64,000 nt of DNA from Anthonomus grandis grandis (GCF_022605725.1 NC_065547.1:22671167-22735166); one strand, 5' to 3'. Shown: positions 1-15,200, counted from the stretch's first letter. The notes: a model not told the origin generated them from the letters alone. A program made the numbers and translations.

Positions 1-1273
1 GAGAAATTTACATAATTGTATATAAACCTTACAAAATTCATATTAATCAAACACTAAGACCTGGCGATGCTGAGAGACGCTTAGAATTTTGTTGCAAGAT
101 AAAGTTAATGAAGATGCCGACTTCCTAAATAAAATGCAGTTTTTCAACAAATGGACTATTTAATAGATATAACGAACACTATTGGTCAATAAAAAACTCA
201 AGGCAGAATCAAGAAGTAAGACCTCAGGGACGACAATCATTTATTGTATGGGTTGGTATGTGGCACAATAAAATTATCGGCCCGTTTTTTCTTGAAGGAA
301 ATCTAACTTCCAAAAGATATGCAGAATTAATAAGGACCAATATAATGGATTACTTAATGGAAGAACCTTTGGATGTATTACGTCAACCATGGTGGCAACA
401 TGACGGTGCACCACCCCATAATGGACGATGCGTCACCAATTTATTAAATGAATTATTCCCTACCTAACAAATGAATTGGAAACTAAGGACCTGTACGTTG
501 GCCCGCTAGAAGCCCCGACCTAAGCCCTTCAGATTACTTTCTTAGGACATTTGTTCAAAACCGTCTTTATCAAAATACGCCACAAAATCTTCAAGCCTTA
601 CGTCAAGACCTAACAAGGGAGATCATGGCTATCCCCGCAAGGACTATTCAGCGTGCGATCCATAAAATTTAGACTGACATGAAAATGCATCCAAGCAGGC
701 GGATTGCAATTTGAAAATTTGCTTTAATTGTGTTATTTTTGAACCTCTTTTTGTGTTAGTGTTTAAGCTTTTTTTATTAATGCGTTATTAAAAAAGGTGT
801 TTGTTTTTAATCCCATTAAAAATATATTTTTTATATTTCTCTTTAACACGAGTCCTTATGGAAATATGTATTAATATAAAATTTTTTGAATAAGTGCGAT
901 ACATCGTTGGTTTAGGAATATAAATAAGAAATCTAGGGCCGTATTTAAAAAAAAACAAACTTGATGATGACAGTTAAAATACGAAACGACGGTTTGAAAA
1001 TCTGACGACACCATTTTGTAAAATAGAGAAAGTAGCAATGAGAATGAGTAATTTATTTTGTTATATTTATTCAAATAGAGTTGTAAAAAAATAAAAAGAA
1101 ATCGCGAATATTCGGTTTTTCCGAAATATCTTCGGAAGTATTCGGAATTTTAAAATTTCAAAAGGGCGTTTTAGTGACCACCAAATTGCGCAACTTTGCC
1201 TCAATTTAACCGACCTCGTATCTCTTCTAGTTTACGAGATCCCAATGATGAGGCTCAAATTTAGAACACCCTG
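1..1273 (+). mobile_element. DD41D mariner-like element, left-truncated and decayed
   Basis: A decayed transposase runs from about 40 to 715. Its best-preserved part (258-467) encodes WVGMWHNKIIGPFFLEGNL and the second catalytic Asp region WWQHDGAPPHN. Stops and frame changes occur on both sides. The likely right end is the ACACCCTG|TA at 1266-1275, the terminal motif seen in other copies here. The left end lies outside the window. Confidence 0.7.
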
Positions 1274-1283
1274 TACAATTTTT

Positions 1284-1560
1284 TTTAATTAATTAAAAAA
1301 AATACGTTGACATTAAGACCATATTCTTAACTGTACTGCGCGATATGGTCCATTAACCTCTGCAGTGTTTCCAAGCTATTTGCTATTAGCATGGTATCGC
1401 CGAAGTATCAAATATTATTCAATCTAACTCCATTCAAAAGGATAAATTTTTCTACTCTGTTAAGGGCTTCGTTAAAATTTATTTTGAAATATAAGTTGAA
1501 TATCAAAGGCGAGAGGACACATTGCTGTCTGACCCCACGTTGTATTTTCATCTGTTTCAT
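1284..1560 (-). pseudogene. RTE-type non-LTR reverse transcriptase remnant
   Basis: The minus-strand translation reads RGVRQQCVLSPLIFNLYF, then LLNGVRLNNI, stop, YFGDTMLIANSLETLQRLMD. This fits the RT core containing the catalytic YADD box. Here the box has become YFGD and is preceded by a stop, so the copy is dead. It is cut off on its downstream side by the end of the mariner element at 1273. Order and spacing fit RTE-like endonuclease/reverse transcriptases. Confidence 0.75.
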
Positions 1561-1619
1561 ATGCATATTTCATCATCATTCTTATATTACTTATTTTAAT
1601 CTACTACTATAACATGTCT

Positions 1620-3082
1620 TTCAGATCACCAGGATCAAGCTATATACTTTGACATAGCTTATCCCTTGGTAGATGGAGCAAAACCTAGAGAAAACTCCAC
1701 AACAGAGGACAACACAAACTCCATGGGATTTTCTCGACGGCATAGATTTATCAGCGGACAGAAAATTCTCTCTGTTTGTTGACTTTCTTGGCTCAGTATA
1801 TCTAGACTGTTCTCCAGAAAAAGCTTTCAAGGTAGAACAAAATAGTTTACATAAAGTAGAATGAGTTCACTGACAATTTGCGACATATAAGGGAAAGATT
1901 GCACTTCTTAAAGAAGTTTGTGATGCCCTTAACACTTCAGAAAACTGGACAGAGTACGAAAACTTCAGAAAACAGTAGAGGCAACACATCTCGTGAGAGT
2001 AAATGAAAATAATAATAATTAACACTGTTGAAAATCCAATGCGATAAATATAAATCCGCATAAATAGTAAAAGACTTAAAATGAGGATGACGCATTTTAA
2101 TACGATACCGCCTCATATCTGTGCTTCCTATTCTGTCGAGAGATAATGAAGAAGGGCACAGACGGTATTCGTACTTTGATAACAACTTATTTTCCGACAG
2201 CCAATTTGGCCTTAGGGAGGAAAGAGGCACTATTCAAATATTCTGGATCTTTAACAACAATTATGGTTCATTTTGAGGAGGGCAAATACAAGATAACTAT
2301 TTTTTTTTATTTAAGCAAAGCCTTGGATCGTGTTTATTTTGAATAATGAAATTGAAAAAAAAACGGAAAACCTGTTTATTGAATATAAAATACCTAATTT
2401 GAACCAATTTTTCAGTAGTTAAATCTGCTACCGTTATCAAAGTAAATAAAATTAAAAATAATTATCCTTTTTTACAACTTTCACGTTCTTTAAAATTTTA
2501 AAATAAATTTTTTTAAAGTTATGTTTTGAGAGGTAGGATATTGAAAAGAAGAAAAGAGCTTAGGGGTCTATAGATAAAACCTCAGCTCCTAGGTATATAA
2601 AGAAACTATTATACCTCAAGTAAATTATTGTATTTAAGATTTATTGGACTCAGATTAAATTAAATATAATGAAATGTTTAACGATACATTCGTTATAAGT
2701 TCATATTTTTTTCTAAATAAGTGAGTAAGTCTATTTTCTTTTTCTTTTCAATAATTGAGCGTATGAGATGAGATGATTTTTATTATAATAGTGACTAATA
2801 CCCAACAAAATAAATAACTTCTTATGTATTTGTCACAATAATACAGATTATACTTAACATAGGTTTATTTTACATTTACTATATATTTCAATGATTTAAA
2901 ATAAAAATAGGTGCCTTCTTTTATACCATTAGATAGACGTTTGATGCATAGTATGTCTCTAAGAATTTTTTCTAAGCAAAATTACTTTTTAAAATACAAA
3001 CTTAGCAGAATAAGTAGCAACAGATAAAAAACCAACTACATTTAACTAGAATGAAATTTCTATAGCCATTTTTTTAACTTAC
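1620..3082. other. AT-rich stretch with one unassigned ORF
   Basis: A plus-strand open frame from about 1673 to 1980 (SLFVDFLGSVYLDCSPEKAF, later ENWTEYENFRKQ) looks like decayed coding DNA, perhaps a non-LTR linker, but I cannot name it. A 17-bp word at 1984 recurs at 50044. From 2340 to 3082 I see only AT-rich intron-like DNA. Confidence 0.3.
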
Positions 3083-3223
3083 CAGGAGGACTGGGTGATG
3101 CTAAGACACTCTCGACTCCACCGGAAACCACTGCGACTTGTGATGTCTGAATAGCGTTTTCCGTAAATCCAGCTCTGGGTGAAGGGTGCACTGAGGATAA
3201 TTCTTTGTATGGCATACAAGGAA
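3083..3223 (-). CDS. tweek: tweek-like exon 23 (last in window)
   Basis: 141 nt, acceptor tattttag, donor CCTCCTG|gtaagt. It completes a Val codon from exon 22 and encodes PCMPYKELSSVHPSPRAGF and SGGVESVLASPSPP. It ends one base into a codon, so the gene continues left of the window; no further exon is visible in 1-3082. Confidence 0.78.
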
Positions 3224-6200
3224 CTAAAATATATTTATAAAATGAACTCGACGATTATTACATCTTTTTGGAAAAAAACCTATCATTGGAATATTTGGTC
3301 ATTATTTCATAATTGAGTGTTAAAAATGGTATTTGAAATAATTTTTCTATTTATGAATAACCATTATTTTCTATGGCAACTAATTTTATTGCAATTGAAT
3401 AACTATACTATTCCATTATTATTATTATTATTTTATTCCATTATTCCAATGAGTAGGTCCTGTCGGATTTTAAACTATGGATTACAATTGAAAAATGGAA
3501 ATTAGAAAATATCAAAATAAAAGTTTAAAGACAATCAAAATCAGGATATCTACATATTTTACGATTTCATATTTTGAATAACAGCTTTAAATTTCTTGAC
3601 GTTTCACTTACTCAAATATGCGCCACAAAGAGTATCTTAAAACCATATGTAAAATTTGCTAGAATTAATCTACAGGGTTTATTTTTTTATTTTTATTTTT
3701 TATTTCAGAACTATGGGAACAAACTTCTGGGGGTTGTTCAGTGCAACAGAAGAATCCATTTGAGTATAGGAACCCATGTCCGGAAATGCGTCACTACTGG
3801 AAAACTTTACCAATCAAGAATTGGCGGATATGCATTTGGCATACGGAGCAACAAACTGCAATGCATGAGGAGCATCGCGGTTGTATCATGAAAAACACAT
3901 CATTGCACAACCAAATTTTTTACGATATGTTTTGTGGACCGATGAAGCCTCTTTCACAAGAGACGGTATTTTTAATAGTAGGAATAGCCATGTTTGGGAC
4001 GAAGAAAATCCTTATGCAATTTTTCCAAGAAAACATCAGAATCGTTGGTCTGTCAACGTATGGGCAGGCATTGTTGATGATTATTTAATTGGGCCAAACC
4101 TTCTACCGGAACGGTTAACAGGACCTATTTATCTGCGTTTCTTGGAGGAAGTTCTCCCAGAACTCCTTGAAAATGTTCCACTAAACGTTAGACAGCAAAT
4201 GTGGTTTCAGCATGATGGAGAGGCGGCTCACTTTGCTGTACATGTATGCGAGTATTTGGCTCAGCAGTTTGGGCACCGTTGGATTGCCAGAGGTGGAGCA
4301 GTTTCTTGGTCCCTAGGTCACCCGAATTAACGTCGCTCGATTTTTTCTTGTGGGTACATGTAAAGTCTTTAGCCTACGAAACTCCAGTAGAATCAGAGCT
4401 AGACTTAATTGGACGAATAACAGCAGCATTTGAAATCATTCAAAACGAGGATCAAATTTTTAGTGTAGTCCGCCGAAATCATGTGCGGCGTTTAAATCGG
4501 TGTATTGAGGTTGGAGGAAGACATTTTGGACAATTGTTGTGATGGTATCATATACAAAAGGTAAAAATAAATGCATCAGATCCTATTTAGGTAATTAATA
4601 TTTTTTCTAAATTTAAACGCGTCTTAGGGCCGTAGTGACACATTTCCGGACATGGGTTCCTATACTCAAATGAATTCTACTGATGCACTGAACAACCCGT
4701 AGAAGTTTGATCCCATAGTTCTGAAACACCCTGTATATAGGGTAATTAGAAGAGGGTTGGAGTTGATGTTATAAACAAATGCAATTCCAAACTGTGTTAA
4801 AGCTCTTGATATAGGCTTTTTAATTAGACTAAAAATGCGTGACCTGGCTTCTGTATTTATCACAGAAATCTCAGAGAAAATAAATTGCAGCAGTTGTTGA
4901 TGCCACAAGTTTTTATATGAGCTACCACCCAATGTTTAGTCAATTCAAAATAGCTAAATTCACTCTTAGAAAGATTCAATGAGATTGTTCATGATTCCTT
5001 GCTTGAATCTAGACTGCCAATCTTGCCTTCTTCTTCTCCTTGGGTCAATCGTATTATATTGATAAGGTATTTGGCTAACAAAGAAAATACATCCGTATAA
5101 TCTTCGGTCTTAACTATAGAGAGCACTATCGAAATACCTTTAAAAATCTTAAAATTTAAGCGTTACCCTAAAATTTTTTTGTTGCTCGTTAAAGAAAATC
5201 TCAATATATACAATTCTTATCAAGATTTTCACATTTGCTTAACAATAATATTTTTAGCCGAGTTTAGCCGTTTGTAAAGATCCAGAAATGGCTCAAGATA
5301 CTTAGCAATAAAATTATTGTGTACTGCGTACCAGCTAGAATTAAAGCTCTTAACCTTAATCAATTAAAAAAATAAATCAAGACGTCTCTTGTGCGTGATG
5401 CCTTTTTTTGTTTTTTTGTTGTGTTTTAAGTTGATTATAACCTTGTGTCAATTAATCTCAACATTTTACCAGAATGTACAAGACCAATTTATTTTTATAT
5501 TGCGTTGTAAAAATCCTTTAAAAACATCCTGTATAGTAAAATATGAAATATGACACATGAAAATTTGGGTCGAACATAAATCCTGAAATTTTTTGCAAGA
5601 ATGCATTAATGTAAGAAATTGATTGAATTTTAAAGAGTAAACTTGTTTAGCTTCCATTTTTCAATTATACTATTACTAAATGTGCATAAAATAAAATATA
5701 TATTTTCGTATAAATAGCAAGTGCATACAAAAGAAGCGTTGTAAAAGCTGTGCAGAGTTACTAGAAGCCAGAAGCAGGTAAACAAATAATAAATATAAAA
5801 TGTATAGGTATATAAAAAAATATATATCTATACATTTATATGTTTTAAACTAAAATCCGCTAACAAAAATTACCCCAGGGTGACGAAAAATGCATATCAT
5901 TTGAAAGTTCCACAGATATTATTATTTCCTTTTTTCCGAAAATGTAGATTAATAACAAGCGTAAAATATGTATTTGGTGCTAAAAATATTTCAGACTGAC
6001 AGAGCTATAATATTAACGCAATTTCCGATCGGACAATCCGGCATCCTGCATTTGATATGCATCTAACCTACCATCGGTCGTCTTTATATCTTACCAATAT
6101 CATATCCTGTACACCATGATCTATTTTGGTTATAATGGCCGAGTATCTCCCTATTATTAAAGACAGAAAGTTGTGCTTTTTACGAAGCTTCCCTACTTTA

Positions 6201-9200
6201 ACCTTAGATTTTTAACGCCGCAAACAGAAGATTGCCTCTGAGTTAAAAATTAAAATTCTCACTTTTAAAGCTGTGATATTTTATTTTATATTATTGCTTG
6301 ATTACTTTTGATACGATATTTTAGACCCTGTATATGTTTTAAATAAAGTAAAAATAACTATAATTAATTACTTTTACTTAGGGTTCAGTGGCGTAGAACC
6401 AAAAATTATCTAATTTTCCCGGAAAAAATACAAGGTGCCTCATTGAAAAATGCAAATACAAGTTACACAGATTCCAAAAAGCCCATAATTTGTAGCTCCA
6501 TCATCCTTTAAAACTATGTTTGAATATACAAATATACACAAACTGAGATGACATGGCTATTTAATGACGGTGTAGCCGGGAACCAAATAAATCACGTTAT
6601 AATTGATGCAGGGCAGGAACGTAATGTACTAGACGTAACAAGCTGCTGAAGGGCATATGCTGATTCAGATCATTTTCTAGTCAAAGCCAAAATTAGAGTC
6701 AGAATATATAGAGCAAAGAACAAGTGAACCAATCGTTTTTCTCCTCAGTGGATTACAGACAAGCTTCAGCAGACCCAGATAAGATCGCAGTATCAGGAAG
6801 AACTAGAGCGACGTATTATGAGAAATATGTAACACCATATACAATAGTGATATGGATGCACATTGGAAGATTATATCTGGAATAATTACCTAGGCAGTTA
6901 GAAAGGTGGTAGGGGAGAAACCAAAGACGCAACACAGAAACCACTGGTATGAAGATTGCGAAGATGCTATGGAGAAGAAAAATACTGCTAGGATGTCGAA
7001 ATGTTAAAAAGTCCCACAGACGAGAACAGGGAAAGATTCCGGCAACTAAAAATGCTGGAAATTAAGTGCTAAGAAAAAAAAAGAATGGCAAGGCAGAGAG
7101 TTAATCGCATTAGAATTTAAAAATATGAAAAAACTACTTCCATCAACTGCTTGATGGAGTAACTGGTCCAGAAGAGGAAGCACTGGATCTGCTGGTTATG
7201 GAAAAACACAATTACTTTACCTGAATTTAAAAAAAAAACACTGAAATAAAAAGTCCTGGTCTAGGTTTGGCAATTTGTTAAGTAAATTGAAAATGCACCT
7301 TGTGCATCTATCCGATCTAAGAGCTTGATGCCTTATGATGTTTCAGAGTCTTCAACTACAGTAATGCAGGATCAGATTGGAAAAAGTTAGTGCAGTATTC
7401 GAAAAGTGCCTTCGAAATGATAATGATTTCTTCGTTAAAGTTGTAAGAGTTAATCAGACGAGAGATAGTAAGAAAAGACCAATAAAAATAATTTGCAAGA
7501 AGTTCGATAAAGTAATGCGGCATAAGCGTAAATTATAATCTGCATCTTGTTTTTATAAAATATCATACGACGAAGGACAAATAAGTTAATTCTAAATATT
7601 TTTGGAAATTTATAAGTATTATACTCAAAACATGATTTAGAATAATGAAGAAGCCAGCAACGTTGAACAAATTGTTGTATTAATTAAAAACTAATTTAAA
7701 TCTGTGTATACTCCTGAAAGCTTGGATGATTCATAACCATTAAGTATATCTGACCTTTTTTTTTTTTTAATTAGGATGCCTCCATATAAAAATAAATCAC
7801 GTTACACGTCACACAACAGTTTTTTAAAACATTGTGTTTGCACTTCGGTTGTGCCCTTGTACTTACATTTACCTTGTACTTACTGTAACATAACGTAACG
7901 TAGGTACTTACTGTACTTACGTTTTTGGAGACTGCAATATTTCCTGATAGATGGAAAAGTAGTTTTATACTTCTTAAATTTAAGAGCGGTAAGAGAATTA
8001 TTGTTACAAACTACATAACATGTGTTTTGTATCAAAAGATAAAGTTGCTACCTTGTCAAGAAAAGGCGCTTTTTTTAGTTTTTATTGCGATATCCAAAAA
8101 ACTCTAATTATATGACAAAATTATTTGTCCAACATTTTTCTACACACACCATAACGACACACAGCAAACCGTCGTTTGCAAAAAAAGTAAACCGAAACTC
8201 CATTTTGCAGCTCTTTTACGAGTTACAGATTTACTTTTTCTCATCTTTATATCTCTATATTAGAACTTTTATTTTCTTTGCGATTTAGGATACTCTGTAA
8301 CACATTTGTATTTAAAGAAATATTTTCACTACAGATATTTAGATAATAGCACCACTAGGTGCTGTCTAAATGTAAGGAATGTCTATACATTCAAAATTAA
8401 TACATTTTGCAAAAAAATATAGTTTTTATAATTTTAGTTTCACGTGCAGAATAGCACTTCTCATTTCTCCCATTTGTTTAATCAAAAATAGCTAAAAATG
8501 TTAGGCTACCAAAAAAAAAAAGCAGCGGTAGTGTCGACCCGATCACCTACCCAAATTTCTATGCTGTGCATTTGGCCTGAGTATGACGCCTGCGTGAAGA
8601 AGTCTCGCGTGCTCATCAGTAATATCGGCCTCCTCGTTACCCGATTGTTCGCCGTCCGTAAAGCCCGACTCCTATTGACATGAATGGTGAATAACATAAA
8701 GTTATGCGTGATGATGGATGTGACTGTGTCATAGAAGTAATTTGAAAACCGTCGGACTTACCACCAAATACCTTAATAAAACCACCAAACTACTTGACAT
8801 ACAATGAATCTATTGCCCCCGACGCATTTCGGTTTTTCCAATTTTCATGCTTTTTCATAAATATCTAAAACGATGTTTCTAAAATTATAAACGTGAGAAG
8901 ATCTTCAATAGCCGACCGGTATAACAATAGCGAAATCCATTTTTTCAATATTTTTTTTATAATTTATTTCTTGTTAGTTAACACGTTCGCGGATAAGACG
9001 GTATATGCCGTCTAACGTATTGGGACAAGATAGCATATCCCGGTCGGACTATTGCTGCTTAATATTCATCAAGACCCTATTTCATCTCACATCGAGTTTT
9101 AACGGTAAATCTCATATTTTCATTATTTCATACTGCCCCTTCATAGAGGCAAAAATATATTTGGAGGAATGTCCCACTGGAGTGGAGATTAATTTGAGGT

Positions 9201-12200
9201 TAAATTGTTGGTAAGGTCTAATTTATTTACGTTGTAATTTTGATTGTGTTTTAGTATTATCTTATTTTATATTATTTGAGAAGTCTTAATATCTGCAGTA
9301 ACTGTAAAGTGTATATAGAAATGTTTTTATACAAAAATAATTCTGTAATAAATGAAAACTGAACAAAACCAAGTATGTACAGATTACGATACAATAACCT
9401 GTTGTAAACAGGTTATTGTATTGTCTATGGGTATTGTCTATGGGTCCTTGGGTCATTCTTCATAATTTCATTATTTGTCTCCGATAACAATTTTTTGTTT
9501 GTTTTTCTGGAATAACATATATTTCTAGTTTAGATGTCAAACAAAAGCAAAGAAGAAAAATTGGGTTGGGATGATATACAGGGTACATACATACAGGTCA
9601 TTGCATTAGTAGAAACTTTATATTTTTTAGATTTCATGGATACAAAATCAATAGAGAGATTTAAATAGTTGGATGAAATATTTTTAGGGGAAACTTCATG
9701 ATCACTACATTCATTCAACATCACATTCTCAGATAATTCATTTAGTGATAATGATGTCGTGGAACTAAATTTTGTGGAAGGTTTTTCTTGGAAGATTTCT
9801 TTGGAAGCGATACTATATGAGTCTAATATTAAGCTCCTTGATGTTTATCCTATGGTTGGAAAATTTGGTGTCATACTCAAATCACAAAACACTTTTACCA
9901 CAGTACAACCAAAACTCTTTATTTTACTCTCGACACGTGTTTCGCTAACGATGTTAGCATCTTGGGAAGCTTAACCCGCTCAGTTTTAATTTTATCTCTT
10001 TTGGTTAGCGATAAAACTGTCTCGTGATTTTTCTGCTTGATGTTTTACAAAAATCAAAAAGCGACGATGGGTGGAATGAAGTTCCATCGGATATGTGTAT
10101 CAGATACGGTATACAAACAAATTGTGATGATAGACGACCTTCTGCTACTCAATGTTTTGAAACGCTGGGGAATATTGATGTTATGCAAATGTTGGAAGCT
10201 TCTATGAACAAATATTCGAATCGCCTTATTAAAAGGACCTGCAGATTTTTATTTACTCGAGAAATGTGTATTACCGATATTAGACAGTTTTTGGCTTTGT
10301 GGATGTTATAAGGGCAATTAAAAGTTCTTCTACTTATCGTAGCCTCTGGTCGGCGCTTTAAAGGACGTCAGATGCGCTTATACTGGTGTGTAAATATATA
10401 TAGGCTTCTTATTTATTTATTTAAAGCCAACCCAAACGTACTTTGCCATCTCGCGTGGTGGCTATATCATCTGGTGCACCCTGCTGCAAAAATTAAAGGG
10501 GCCTTGGTGACTAAGTTACAATATTACAGCCGTTCAACCTAGACCGAAGGAAATATTGTTCTTATTTTAACCGCATATCAATCCGCACTGACCAGGGTGA
10601 TAGAAAATGGCAAAATTTCCCTCGATTTGATGAATCATAAATCAAATAGGAAAAATTTGGCCCTCAGTCTCCTGCCAAGATAGCGATTAGATTAGATGGC
10701 AGTCAAAGGATGCTAAAAACCTTTTTCTTAAAGAATACAGATATCGGAATGAATCAAAAATTAAGTTATTAAGAAAAGATGGGGCTTGAAAACGCATCAA
10801 CAAAAATCACTATTCAGTTGTGAATGTTTTGCATAGAATATTTAAAAGTTTAGTGTAAAATTCGGTGTTTTATTAACTCCTGTGTAATAACAAATCTGTC
10901 GGAAATTTTTGTAGCTTCGATATGAAAAGATGGCAATAAAACAGCCTAAAATTCGGAAAAAAATTATCAAAATCGATGCAATACTGAAAAAGTTATTAAG
11001 GATTCAATTTGAACCAAATTTTCGTGGTCCGGTTAATTTTGCAAGCCAGTGTATATATCATATATGGAATCGGAAGAGCTGCCGGAAATAACTACATGGG
11101 GATTTAAGAAATCACTATCAGAGATGAACAAAAGGTAAAATAACCTCTACAAATTTTATTTACCAACATTATTACTAGGCGTCTTGAATCTAAACTTGAC
11201 TCCTATTAATCAGCCTCCAAAACGAGCATGTTTTAGGGCCGGGTTTAATTAATGTTTAACAAATGGCCATCTGCAGCTTACTAAAATCCTAATAGAAAAG
11301 TCCGTCGAATATAACAAACCGTCGTGCTTGTATGAAAAAAAACTTTGACTCTATTAGACACAACAAGATGTTCAATACACCTGCTGCCTGCCGAGCTGAC
11401 AGTAGATACCCTGGTATCCTACGACAATCGACAAACATGCAAGAGCAAGTGTATGAGTATATGAGAATACCGATAAACTTAAGATATAACGTCGAGTTCG
11501 ACAGGAAGACACAATCTCGCCTAAGCTGTTTACCACGCTTCTGGAATACAAGTTTAAAAATATTGCGCTGGAGGAAAAGATCTTAATCACCTATGATTCA
11601 TCAACGATATTGTATTGATATCAGATTCCATAAGTAAAAAGGAAAAAAAATTATGTCAAAATTGACATATGTCTTATACAAAATTGGTCTTCAACAATTA
11701 ACGCAAGAAAATCAGAATTCATGACGAACCTGATCCCTTGTCAAAACATTCTACTACATGGAAAAGAGATCTTGAAAGTGACATCCTATAGAAATCTAGG
11801 ACATGAGATCAGAACCGGAAGAAATAATCATAATAATAAAAATAATTGGATTAACATTTGAACGTCAACGAAAAAGGTGAGACACAAACTTTAATGGGAA
11901 TTACAAAAAGAGATAGATGCGGTAGAGCGAATGGCTTGCTTAAGGTGGAGTTGGAATGGAGATTTAGCAAAAATGCCAATAGAAAAATGCACCAAAAGAA
12001 TTATAGAATGGCCACATAGGCGGTAAGTCAAAACTAATTTCCAATTCCAATTTCCGAAATGCCATACATATCCAGTTTTCTATTTTCTTTTCGATATTTC
12101 ATTTAAAATTATTGGTTTGTTTATATTCTGTACTGTATCATTTTTTAAAAATATTTTTTGCAGAAGAGGATGCCTCTATCGAAAACTATGAGGTAAGTTT

Positions 12201-15200
12201 TAATAACCGTCGAATTTTATATATAGTATGCCCCCGGGTAAAGAGAACACTTTATCTGAATGAGAATTCGTTAAAAAATAACTTCACAAAAAGAAAATAA
12301 CTAGATATAAGCTTTTTTTTTACTGTTATTTTTTATAAGATAGTCTAAAAGTGATGAAATAATCTTTTTGTTTTTAGTGAAGAAATAGCCCATACTTGCA
12401 GTGGATTCGCAGATTAAGCTAAAATGAAAATACTACAGTCCCTTCCACTTATTTATTAATCAATTATTGTTAATTAGCACCCTTTGAAAAGATTTTTTTT
12501 GACATAGACTCAAACTCTGGTGTGTATAACTGAAAATAATTTTAAACTTTTTATCGCCTGATGATGGACACCGCTGTGTCCGAAACATGTCAGGAAATAT
12601 AAAAACTGAATGATATTTTATTTATTAAATTATTTATTTTTATGAGGAAGACTATATAATTATCATTTCACCTTTTTGCTTTTATTTTTATTGTTAGAGG
12701 ATTTTAGAATCCATATTGACAAAGGTATCTCCCCCAAAATATTTGGAAAAGAAATCTAAAACGTAACATACCAAATTTAATTTTTTTTTATTTGCTCAAA
12801 AAGCAATCAAATTATATGTTCCTTTTATTATGGGTCACCTGGATATTTACAAATTCAGAAAAATCGTTTTACATATTTATGAAAATGGTTTGTTTTGAAA
12901 CCAATGCATTTCAAATTTTCGAAATATTTTGTATGTGAAATTTTTTGGAAGCTTTTTAATTCCAAAACTATGAACCGACTTCTCCCTGCGGCATAATCCA
13001 ACAATTTTGTTTTCATATTACTTTAATTTGGTGTAACAAATAGCTACAAGAATAACTAAAAGATGGGAAATCGGTTAGTGCACAAGTTAATCCGTTTGCC
13101 AATATTTCAAAATAATATACATTAGGCTATTAGGCACAAATAAACATAGTTCTTTAACATTATTTCGAATAGCTTACTGTTCGTTATATTCTCAAACTTT
13201 GTACCAGATTCACGTCTAGACTTTACCTAGAAAATATGTTTATTATATTTATAAAATTATTGCAAATATAATATTTTCATATATTTAAAGTATTTGAAGT
13301 TTTATTATATCATTAAGTATTTAGTCAAAATTGCAAAAAAAATAGTAGTTTTTTTACTAATAGTATTTAAATGATTTTTTAAAATTGTTATTTAGAAATG
13401 GAGTGTGCATCTGCCCGAAAGAGCGTGAATACTTACCTCCTGAATATCTGGAACTGCAATAGTCACATTCATAGGTTTAAATCTCGTTTTTACAGGATTT
13501 TGACTCATCAGTGGGGTATATAATGTATTTTTCCATTGGCGGCTTAGTACTATTACACCCTGTAGAAAGAATATAAATATGCTATATAAATAAGAATATA
13601 TATATAAATGCAACAAACCAAGTTTTAAAAAAAAAGTGGAAATATAGGTATATGGAATATAGTTGTCGTCAACGATTATCAGAATATTAGAAAAGATTAT
13701 GATTTCTTAATTTTATTTTAGTTTTTAGTTACCATAAGTTTAAAATGTCGTGGGGGGTTGCTAGTTCCCCAGCATCGAGCGCATTCCCATACGGCGGATA
13801 GGGAAAAGCTTGCCAGATATGGAGGGTACCGTGAAGGTAAAAACATTATCCAGGGCGGACCAAAACTAGCATGTTGCGGTGGAGATGTCGCTGTTCTGAT
13901 CAAGCAGATATAGCAGCTAATGGCTATAGTACTGCGATCAAACAGACAAACCGGAAACCATGCGATTTCCGTTCCCAAGATAATAAAATGAGTATGACTA
14001 TGAGTACACAGAGTACAGAGTAGAGATAAAAATATGCCAATCAATCCGAAAAGGCACACCACCTGGTGTGACATTGGCTACTAGGTATGCAATTGCGAAC
14101 AACCAGTCAACGCATGGAAAATGGACTACTGGAAGACTACAATTAGAAATTAGAAGAGAAGGATACTTGAAACTAAGGAGCATAGTTTACGTACTAGGAG
14201 CCAACGTAACAGGGGACGTAATACTCGGAGTTGCGTTTTTAAAGTCAACAAAATATCAACATCAAAAATTACAAAAAAGCAAAAAACCAGCCACCGCCAA
14301 AGAGTCAAATTAAATCTGGCAGGAAACAAAAACATGGATCAGGAAAGCAGCAAAGTGATGCAAACAAGACGACAGAAGTATAAAACAAAAACATTGAATG
14401 ACGGAGGAAACTATACGGAAGATAGTAGAAAGGAGAGAAATCACTAAATCAAAATTACTGTATTACTGCAATCTGCGAATAAAACAATATTGCTGGAATC
14501 TACGCCCTACGGTAATAACAATACACAAGCCGGATGAAACACAACATGCGCTAAATGTACGAAAAAGAAAAATGGATAAATCTAATACAAAATTAGGAAG
14601 TAGGAAAGCACCCGGCGTCGATGACATAACCGCCAAAATCATCAAGGATAGAAAGAAAGAAAGAAAGAAAGATACGTTTTATGCCTGGAAAAGTCGTACG
14701 TAAATGGATCTTAGCCACACGACAACTACTTTATAAAGTTCGATTCAGTAAAATCCGATAATTTCTGGAAGATTCTAAGCGAAATAAGAACTCTCCCACT
14801 TAATTCGGCACCCAAAATCTTTATGAAAACAACAAAGGCGACGCAATCCCCACGAGTGATTGCGTAATGAAACCCCAACATAACACTCCCTCCTCATTGC
14901 TTCGACAGCTGTATCGAAGCGTCGTCTCTATTCTCATAGTCTGGCCCTGGTAAATGTATTTTTTTACCAACCACTCCCAAAAAGGGCTTTCTACCCTTAA
15001 TATTATCTTTCTTGCAGTTAAAAATTTGAAAAATCAGAGACATATGAATTTTATTTGCAAGGACACTTTAAATTAATATTTTTAGCTTTCTTGTGTCACT
15101 CCCTTAGAGGGATGGATGTCACCCTTAGATTTTGAAAAGGAAATGGTATTCAAATCAGACATCACTTTAAAGTACGTTCAATTCTTTCATCAGTAGTATC

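Noticed and set aside
5466..5657. Short minus-strand frame as a missing tweek exon
   Set aside because: No usable acceptor/donor pair and no family resemblance; exons 22 and 23 already join in phase.
8498..8683. Open frames on both strands around exon 22
   Set aside because: Only one minus-strand frame has splice sites and fits the phase of neighbouring exons; the others are shadows.
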